This document shows positions 56,761-64,000 of a stretch of DNA of 64,000 bases, one piece after another (within the stretch, counting starts at the first letter, position 1; each line of letters starts with the position of its first letter). A program made the translations under genes and the position numbers. The stretch comes from Rhexocercosporidium sp. MPI-PUGE-AT-0058. Taxonomy: Eukaryota > Ascomycota > Leotiomycetes > Helotiales. The stretch is taken from contig JAGTJL010000004.1 of the NCBI GenBank assembly GCA_020746875.1, forward strand, positions 620,001 through 684,000, read 5' to 3'. The notes under the pieces were generated by a model that was not told where the DNA came from, searched no databases, and was given only the letters and a program-made list of their open reading frames with translations.

Positions 56761-59073
56761 ATGGTGGCTTGGGGAGGAGATGGTTGGGTGGAATAATTCC
56801 GGCGCGTTAAGACGAGTGGGTTATGATATCATGTTTTTATAAGGTACTAAAATAAACTTATGTCTAACCATAGCACACCAGTGGGCTTTGACTTTATTCC
56901 ATACCCAGGTCGGGTGAAATCTTAAATTCCAGATGAACAAGCATTTATCCCCCATCATCTTTCGCTGGCGCCGGATTCCCATCTATGTGTAATCGACCTA
57001 GTACAGGGTAAGAACACCATGCACTTGCGTTCGGCAAGAGTCAGATCCTACAGATAGCAAGTGTTAGCCCATACCATACTCCACCTTCCGTTCAAGTGGA
57101 ACCCAAAGGACAAACATGTCCGGTTCACGCGGTAAAAACAACCCTGCTAGATTGGTTTCCAACCTCCTCGACTTTTTCTAGATTGATGATGACAGTGAAA
57201 ATCTGCCCGACAACAATAACTTCTCGGCCAGCAGAATGTATGCTCTCTTTGCGATATAAGCGAATACAATCAGAAATCAAGAGGGTGATGACCGCAAGCA
57301 ATGTAAGCGAGCAAGCGAGAGCTGATGATACACTTCTCTTGCAGACAGTAGACTAAATCCTTCTAGAGATCGTGATTTCTAGACCCGTCTTGTGGAATGC
57401 TGTGAAGATTTACCGGTCGTTTTTTGCTCAACGACTACTTTGTATGAAGCCACGCTTGCTACGAGTATCAGAGTGACAGTAGTGACTGCCAGGACATTCA
57501 GGAACTACTATAGATCTGTCACTGCCACCGTTCAAATGGCTTCATCAGAGGAGAGTCAGGTGTTGATTTAGCTTGCAAGCCGAACCTTCTTGCTGGTTTT
57601 GAATGAGAACGATATCATGTACAAGGGCGACTTGTTTGACTGACATGTGTCGATTGAAAATTAGAGCTAGGTTGACAGCGTATACCTTGCTCGACTCATA
57701 CGACCTTAAGTCTGGACATTACCCAATTCAAAACGATAAAGTAGACTAGTCGAGGAATATCACCATTTGAAATCCGAGAGTCGGCAAAACAACAGCAAAG
57801 ACCATGGCATTGAATCACATCAAGGAAGCATTCATTGCTGAGTTTAACTGTATCTACCGGCTGTTCATATACCGAATCGGCGAGTGATGGGAAGAGGAAA
57901 GGACGGGGCATTATGGAAGGAAACACTAATCGAATGTTAATAAAGTAAGCAAAAGGATACCGCAAGACAAAAAACAAGTAGACTAATCTCCGAGGTCAAA
58001 GAAAACTCAAGAATCTCCAATAAAATCAGATCTAGCAGCATGATAGACGGAAATCCCCCCACGTGCTACAGTGTTATTGTAACGAGAATGAAATAATGTC
58101 TCAATCCAATTCTTGCAACATCGCCGCGCTGATATTCACATTTCCCAATTCCGTATCCCCTCTAGTTTCGTACTTAATAAGTTTCTAACGCGATCTGCTG
58201 TAAACCGTATCGGATAGAAGCCGCCGATATCAGAGCCGATTTTCTCTCTGCATCATCACCAGTGGATCTACGTCCACTGGTCTTCAAACTTGCATGTCGA
58301 GCTCAATTCAAACCCTTTATGTAGGATTCGGATTTATCTCACGCACAATGTGTCTTCGGACTCTGTTTCCAGGTGTCCAGTGAGGACGAAAAGGGTATTG
58401 ACAATAAGATGAGAATAAGTAGCATACAGCTGAGACATATTTCATCCGCTCTACAAAAGAAAACCCCTCCAAAACGAGTAGATGGGAGCTAGGTCAAGAT
58501 CATCAGGAGAATTAAATCTGTCCGCTCCCTTCCCAGGCACACGCGAGTTGCTGGAACACATAGCCTGGACTCTGTGGCTTGACCAGATGTTGGTTTATTT
58601 ATTTATTTCGGGAATTTTCGTCTCTTTAAAACCAAAGAGCGGTAAATTCTTGGCCTTATTGAATTCACTATGTAGCACTTCCGTTGCCAACTTGTGTGCT
58701 TCTAGTGCTTGTTTCAACATCAACAATAACGTAAAGATGATGTTTTTATTGACACAAATGAGATTAAGGAAAAGCTAAGCGAATACGCTCCTGAAGAGGT
58801 ATGATGATTCGAGGAGGGAAGTCTTGTCAAGGAACTGTATTCATCTTCTCCTCAATCGTACACACTATAGGTTGGAAGTGCAAGTGCTGCTTTAGACGTA
58901 CAGAACGTACCTAGATTGCTAAGATTGGCAAACAGCATATCATCACATCGCATTCTTACAATTGCTCGGTTCATTTCAAAGCTTAGATATACTTTCCACC
59001 TCCACCCTTTTACGCTCACCTAACTCTTCTCCATGCCCTGAGCCTATCACACACCCACCTCTCTCACCCACAT
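56761..59073. other. 2.3 kb convergent spacer, no gene found
   Basis: Lies between the 3' ends of the acyl-CoA synthetase (+) and the short-chain dehydrogenase (-). Both strands hold only ORFs below 99 codons without resemblance to known proteins. Confidence 0.5.
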
Positions 59074-60145
59074 CTACAACTTACTCCCCACCAAACTTCC
59101 CCCATCCAACGCAATCGTCGCACCATTAACATACGCCCCCGCCCTACTACTCAAGAACAAGCACGCCCCCGCCACATCCTCCTTCTCACCAATTCTGCCC
59201 AGGGGGATCCCACTCTTAATCTCCTCGCCAAAAGTTTCCAGCGTCTGCTTCATCATCTTGCTCTGGAAGGGTCCGCAAGCCAGCGTATTAGACGTGATGT
59301 TGCGTTTGCCGAGATGGTTGGCGAGGACGCGCGAGAGCTGGTGGAGACCGGCTTTTGAGGCGGAGTAGGAGAAGGTTTCCAGGGAGGGGACACGGAGACC
59401 GTCGACGGAGCCGATGTTGATTATGCGCGAGGGGGAGAGGTCGGACGCGCCAGCTTCGAGGAGGGGTGTTACGGCTTGGGTGAGGGTGAAGACCCGGGTT
59501 AGGTTGAGGGTTAGGACGCGGGTCCACTGGAAGGAGGAGTGTTAGGATCGGGATGATCTTTTCAAGAGAAGAAGAAAGATGAGGAATTTAAGTAAGTAGG
59601 GAGAGAACGTACAGCAGACTCGGGAAACTCGTCATACGGCGCTCCCCAATTCGAGCCCGAGTTGTTGACCAGAACATGTAACTTCGTCTCCCGCTTCTTC
59701 AGCTCCTCAGCAATCTTCTTACAGTCTTCCACTTTATAAAGATCTGCCTGAATATAATCCGCACTTCCTTTGCCTATAATCACACATCAGCAAACATCCC
59801 TCCCCTGAATTCAACAATTGAGTTTCGGCAAAGAGGGGTTTGCATATATATGTATGAACAAGGGAAGACACGGGAATAGATCAGACGAACCCAAAGCATT
59901 CAACTCCTTACACGCCTGCTCGCATGCCTTCGCATCTCTAGATGAGATATACACTTTCGCTCCATTTGCAACGAAGCCTTCTGAGATCATGCGACCAATG
60001 CCTTTTGCGCCGCCGGTGATGAGCACGACTTTGCCCTGGAGGGTAGGTATCCATGTCAGCCATGAACTCAATTGACAAACTTTCAGTACTGGGAGAAGGA
60101 ATGTGAAAAGCTTACTTTGACGTCGAATAAGGTGGATGAATCCAT
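59074..60145 (-). CDS. Short-chain dehydrogenase/reductase (FabG/RhlG-like)
   Basis: Minus strand, four exons: 60145-60116, 60035-59891, 59773-59613 and 59526-59074 (introns 80, 117 and 86 nt); protein 262 aa, standard for classical SDRs. The first exon codes only MDSSTLFDVK. The cofactor motif TGGAKGIG is at residues 17-24. The ADLYKVEDC acidic turn and VLVNNSGSNWG are in the middle. Catalytic residues are Ser in IINIGSVDG and Tyr/Lys in YSASKAGLHQLS. The C-terminus has IPLGRIGEKEDVAGACLFLSS and YVNGATIALDGG. The pattern fits NAD(P)-dependent reductases related to 3-oxoacyl-ACP reductase or RhlG; the substrate is unknown. All phases join and the third intron has a CCTAAC branch site. Confidence 0.93.
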
Positions 60146-60829
60146 TGTGAGTGTTGAGTAGGTAAGAAGACTGTTGATTGCGGGATTAAGGAGACTGATT
60201 GTAGAGATGGTAGGAAGGAAGTTGAGAGATCTGACAAGTGATTTGATATCCGGGGTAGTTTTGGCTCGGTCCAGAGCTTATCGAAGAGCCGAGGTTCGAT
60301 AAGAGAGCTTGTCATGATTAATTACTGATTGGCTGGAGGAGACTGAGATGACAATATATATATTCTCGGATGAAGTCTTCAAAGCTACATCATTCTCGTT
60401 GGAATTATTTTTGTGGAAGTACAGAGGTGTGGAAGACGCTGGAAGATTGAATATTGCCAGTAGTTAACTTGCAGACTTTAGGGAAGAGACTGTTGATTTG
60501 CGTTCACATTTTTCTATGCTTGGAATCTGGATGGTTTTTCCTTCGCTCCTATTGATCTCAATGAACCTTTGCCAACTCTCATACAACCCCTACCTCGAGA
60601 ATTGATTAATATTGAAAATTGCTTGTTCGTTTTCATAACTGGTTCCAAAATTTGAGTCTTTGGACATTGGATTAGATGAGTTATATCTCCTCATAAAAAG
60701 TGTACAGTACCCCTCATTGCCCCACCATCCGTTTGTAAATCTACCGTCAACACCAACCCTCTCTTCTCTTTTCCTCCCACTTCCACACCCCATATTCCAG
60801 CATCCTCACAAATCCAAACCAAAAACAAA
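60146..60829. promoter_or_regulatory. Divergent promoter between the dehydrogenase and the methyltransferase
   Basis: 684 bp between two divergent start codons. C/T- and CA-rich sequence precedes the methyltransferase start, which has an A-rich context (AAAACAAAATG). No specific factor site was recognised. Confidence 0.45.
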
Positions 60830-61748
60830 ATGTCAACTGACCAACCAACCGACGCCCGCGCCCGCCTCCTCTCGCACTTCACATCGGCGCAAGGCAGCGC
60901 CGAGCACGGCTCAAAATGGAACGAGTTGTGGACGGAGGGGTTTCTCCCATGGGACAAAGGGTTTCCCAATCCAGCTCTCTCAGACCTCTTATCGCAACGT
61001 CAAGATCTCCTGCCTCCTCCATCTTCACAGCAAAGTCTTAGAAAGAAGAAAGCGCTCGTACCAGGCTGCGGGAAAGGATATGATGTCCTCCTACTAAGTG
61101 CACATGGATATGACGGGTACGGCCTTGAGATCTCAAGTAAAGCTCTAGAGGAGGCGAGGAAAGTCGAAGGAGAGATGGCTGGGAAGGGGGATTATGCTAC
61201 GAGGGAGGGGGTGGAGAGGGGGAGGTGAGGTGGGTGGCGGGGGATTTCTTTGAGAAGGGGAGTGGAGGGGTGTTGGGTGGGGAGAAGTTTGATTTGATTT
61301 ATGATTATACGGTATTTACTCCCTCCCTCTCCACAGTCTTGACTTGAAGGACAGGAACTTCTTTAAATACTTTGATTTGAGGTTCTGATTGGTGTAGTTC
61401 CTATCTGCTCTCCCTCCTGTCATGAGACCAGCGTGGTCGGAACGCTTCGTGGACCTCCTTGCTCCAGAAGGCAGAGTTGTCTGTGTGGAATTCCCAACGT
61501 ACAAACCACCTTCAACTGGTGGTCCTCCTTTCGCTTTACCTCCCAAGGTGTATTTGGCTCATTTGACGAGGCCGGGAGAGGAATTGCCGTATGCTGAAGA
61601 TGGAGAGCTCTTAGAATCCAAGCTGGGAGAGCCGAGTAAGAGTGGTCTGGTGAGGGTTGCGCATTTCCAGCCCGAGAGGACACATCAGATAGGGTACGAC
61701 GCAGACGGTAAAGTGACGGATTGGGTATCTGTATGGAGACATCCCTAG
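60830..61748 (+). CDS. TPMT-type thiol/thiopurine S-methyltransferase, frame broken by one base in a G-run
   Basis: Two exons, 60830-61311 and 61398-61748, with an 86-nt intron. The N-terminus carries the family signature LWTEGFLPWDKGFPNPAL, followed by S-adenosylmethionine motif I in ALVPGCGKGYDVLLL and GYGLEIS. The acidic block FDLIYDYT joins FLSALPPVMRPAW across the splice, and the C-terminus has VVCVEFPTYKPP and FQPERTHQIG. The reading frame breaks at about 61218-61224: in frame it stops at VERGR*, while one frame over it continues EVRWVAGDFFEKG, which is essential family sequence. One additional G in either G5 run at 61207-61222 restores a 277-aa enzyme. The family methylates thiols, thiopurines or related small nucleophiles; some fungal members detoxify sulfur metabolites. 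It is either an assembly error or a very young pseudogene. Confidence 0.85.
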
Positions 61749-61794
61749 CTAGTTATCCAACCATTGACCGTGTTTTCGAGTGTGGCTGCTGTGT

Positions 61795-62697
61795 TCAAGG
61801 TGCTGTGCGTAGCGAGTTGTAATGTTCTCCCAGCCCGAATCCATGACGATAATAAGCCAGCCAAATCTTCTCTGCATCCTTCTTCCCCTCTCCAGGCTCG
61901 ATGGTCTGTGCAGCTCCATCTTGCAAGACACAAATCTCAACATTGTACGTCTTAGCCAAAGCCAGAAGTTCCAAATGCCCACCCCATTCCGCTGTATCCC
62001 TAATTTTCGCTGCGTACTGCTCGAGTGGCTCATCCAACCACGCCACGAAATCGTCCGGATGTCCTTCGATATATCCTGCAGCCGCCTTCCTCACAATCTT
62101 GTATCGCTCTCCTTCCTTAATCCCCTCACTCTCTGGTCCGAGAGTAATGCCAACTTGTGATAATTGATCCGCCACGGCAGAAAACAGACAATGTCCATCC
62201 GGCCTGATACTCTTCTCCACCAAGCCCTTCGCAGAAAACTGATCTAGCATCTTCTTCCTCTCAACAGCTTTCTGATCCGGCTGATTGGCAGCTTCCTTTT
62301 TCGCCTCCTCAACAGCAGCTTCGTGTGCCGCCGCACGACGAGCCAACCTCTCTTTTTGTCTATTCCTTTTTCGCGGCTGTCCGTCTTCCGAGGGCTCAGG
62401 TTCTGAGATTGCTGTTTTATCTAGCGTCTGAGTGATACCGTTCACGCCATTTGTACTGGGCTCATCATTCGTATCTTCCTCGAGATCAGGCACATCCTCA
62501 ACGTCTGCGGGCTCGCCGTTCAGAGCTGCGACTTCCAGCCCTTGCTTTTCCTTCAGTTGACGCTCTAATTCTTCGCATTCGCTGTTCACGCCTTTGCGTG
62601 TCTTTTTGGTAGCGTTCTTCTTCTTGTTCATGACCCGAGACTGGAGATCCTTCTGTTCTTTGCGATGCCGACTTTGCATGGCTTCGAAGGTCTCCAT
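61795..62697 (-). CDS. otu2: OTU-family deubiquitinase of the Otu2/OTUD6 type
   Basis: Single-exon gene, 300 aa. The N-terminal part is a charged helix (HRKEQKDLQSRV, ECEELERQLKEKQ) typical of Otu2/OTUD6 proteins, followed by an acidic linker and a basic helix (KRNRQKERLARRAA). The OTU fold occupies residues 160-300. Asp167 and Cys170 lie in RPDGHCLFSAV, a WGGHLELLALA helix is at 238-248, and His292 is in GLGEHYNSL. All catalytic residues are present, so it should be active. Relatives remove ubiquitin from ribosomal proteins or other substrates in the cytosol. Its stop lies 46 nt from that of the convergent methyltransferase, so the two 3' UTRs probably overlap. Confidence 0.93.
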   Translation of the reverse strand: METFEAMQSRHRKEQKDLQSRVMNKKKNATKKTRKGVNSECEELERQLKEKQGLEVAALNGEPADVEDVPDLEEDTNDEPSTNGVNGITQTLDKTAISEPEPSEDGQPRKRNRQKERLARRAAAHEAAVEEAKKEAANQPDQKAVERKKMLDQFSAKGLVEKSIRPDGHCLFSAVADQLSQVGITLGPESEGIKEGERYKIVRKAAAGYIEGHPDDFVAWLDEPLEQYAAKIRDTAEWGGHLELLALAKTYNVEICVLQDGAAQTIEPGEGKKDAEKIWLAYYRHGFGLGEHYNSLRTAP

Positions 62698-63592
62698 TGT
62701 GGGCGAGTCGTGGTGGGGGCGGGGTACTCGAAGAAATGATGGCGAGGTGCCTTGTGCTCACTCGAAGAAGTGTTTGTAGACGGCTTATATTGATCTGCAG
62801 CTGAAGAATAGACGATGTGCTGTGTGGTCTTTTGGAGAAAGAGTGAGACTTTAAATGGCTGTTGAAGGTTCGCGGAAATTCAATGTTCAATTAATTTCCA
62901 CGCCTTGTTTGCTCGTCAAGCAAACACCCCTCTCGGCTCGTCCCGCTCTCACTCTCAATCTCGACGTCAAAACTCTTCCCCTCTCACCAATCACAACAAT
63001 CCGGTCTTTACCCACACGATCACGGAAATCCCGACCTATCATGACCAGGCGTGCCGAGTCCCGACCGAGGGACGGCAACTTCGCTTTATTCCCGCGCAGC
63101 ACAGTAAAGTAGCAGTTTAGTCTGCCTGTCCGCTGGAAGAATGGGGCAAGGCCAGAGCAGCAACATCAGGTAGGGTAAAATCCTGTTGGCTGTGGCTCTC
63201 CGGAGGGTAGTATAGTCTTACGTCTTGCTTAGTCTATTTCTTGATTTAAGAGCATCGTTACTAGAAGTATTCTAGTTGTGGTGATCATACACCTTCCAGT
63301 CTCTTTTCTCAACGTCCTGCTTCTTTCTTATCTCGATCTGTTGTCGTTGTCTTTTACTTTGCTTACTCTTACTCTGTCTATCCACTCTCTCTTCGAATAT
63401 CTTGGTCCGGACAAATTCAGTATCAGAGTCTGCTCGAGTCTGAGCAGAACCCCACTACTGTATCAAGTCCAGCGGTCTGGTCTTGGTCTATACAATCAAC
63501 CTCCTCCCCGACACCGCTCGCTCACATAAGCCTCTATTCCTAAAAGCCTACCTCACCATAGCCAGGCAAGGAACAAAAAAAAATCAGATATC
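62698..63592. promoter_or_regulatory. Divergent promoter between otu2 and the MFS transporter
   Basis: 895 bp between divergent starts. The right part (63290-63410) is C/T-rich, consistent with a transcription start region and leader for the transporter. No specific regulatory site was recognised. Confidence 0.4.
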
Positions 63593-64000
63593 ATGTCTCC
63601 TCACGACCCAGAGAAAGAAGTTTTAGAAAGCTCATCCTCGCCACATAGACCCGGCATCGACAGGCCAATGGAACAGCCAGGCCTCTCAACCCTTCAAGAT
63701 GCAGGTAAAGAAAGAGAAACAGACACAGACACAATTCACTCGCACACCCACTCCTCCGTCAACAGTATAGACATAGAAATAAGCCCCAATCCAGTCTCGC
63801 CAAACCCACCCCTCTCACAAACGAAGTCCAAAGCTTCATCCGTGAGATCGCGAGCTGTGACGATAGTCCCACGCGCAAAGAGGAGAGGCCTCTTAGCGAG
63901 ACTGACCGTCATCCCCGAGGTGGAGCGGCCGTACGAGTATAAGAACAGTACGAAATGGTTCATTACATTTCAAGTCGCTATAGCAGCCGCTGCTGCTCCG
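63593..64000 (+). CDS. MFS multidrug transporter (DHA1-like), 5' part only
   Basis: ATG at 63593 opens a frame that runs to the window edge (136 codons, no stop). The first 110 residues are a hydrophilic cytosolic tail rich in Ser, Pro, Asp and Glu, then basic (PRAKRRGLLARL). The sequence KNSTKWFITFQVAIAAAAAP begins the first transmembrane helix. A long acidic tail followed by KWF and an Ala-rich first helix is typical of fungal DHA1 drug:proton antiporters of the Qdr/Flr type. Substrate and full structure cannot be judged because the rest lies outside the window. Confidence 0.75.
   Translation, partial: MSPHDPEKEVLESSSSPHRPGIDRPMEQPGLSTLQDAGKERETDTDTIHSHTHSSVNSIDIEISPNPVSPNPPLSQTKSKASSVRSRAVTIVPRAKRRGLLARLTVIPEVERPYEYKNSTKWFITFQVAIAAAAAP

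Overview
This is nuclear DNA of a filamentous ascomycete (Pezizomycotina; Leotiomycetes is my best guess but unproven). The evidence is short GT-AG introns, mostly 46-125 nt, with CTAAC/CTGAC-type branch sites; genes on both strands with wide spacing; an APSES regulator of the StuA class; an ApsA/Num1 cortical anchor; and a HET-domain remnant. I see no bacterial, organellar or viral segment, and no tRNA or rRNA gene.

Layout. 0.9-5.1 kb (+): ApsA/Num1-type nuclear-migration protein. 8.3-9.4 kb (+): short-chain dehydrogenase with a one-base frameshift. 10.3-11.5 kb (+): PIG3-type quinone oxidoreductase. 12.0-14.2 kb (-): coiled-coil protein, probably of the spindle pole body. 14.9-15.9 kb (-): stand-alone BRCT protein. 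About 10 kb with no recognisable gene then leads into stuA (26.2-28.3 kb, +), which has a long pyrimidine-rich leader, upstream ORFs and a possible N-terminal extension. 30.3-31.7 kb (-): multi-exon membrane-protein gene of unknown family. 32.7-33.8 kb (-): dienelactone hydrolase, divergent from RPA1 (34.3-36.3 kb, +), with an MCB box between them. 37.1-38.7 kb (-): COP9 signalosome subunit 3, divergent from gamma-glutamyl phosphate reductase (39.2-40.6 kb, +). 42.0-43.2 kb: broken HET-domain gene inside a gene-poor stretch. 47.8-48.5 kb (-): small GPI-type cell-wall protein. After 6 kb without a gene: a propionyl-CoA-synthetase-like enzyme (54.5-56.8 kb, +), a second short-chain dehydrogenase (59.1-60.1 kb, -), a TPMT-type methyltransferase with a one-base frameshift (60.8-61.7 kb, +), an OTU2/OTUD6 deubiquitinase (61.8-62.7 kb, -), and the first 136 codons of an MFS transporter (from 63.6 kb, +) cut by the window edge.

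Functionally this is a mix of housekeeping genes (DNA replication, proline synthesis, signalosome, ubiquitin), nuclear positioning and division genes, a developmental regulator with a very large upstream domain, and dispersed small-molecule enzymes. It is not one operon-like cluster. Splice coordinates were placed by hand from GT-AG sites, reading-frame phase and protein-family continuity. Most are firm; the 30.3-31.7 kb gene is not.

The most rewarding places to look are the StuA upstream in-frame extension, the repeated LC8-like QT motifs in the ApsA protein, the unidentified membrane protein, the HET remnant, and two otherwise intact enzyme genes each lacking one G in a G-run.
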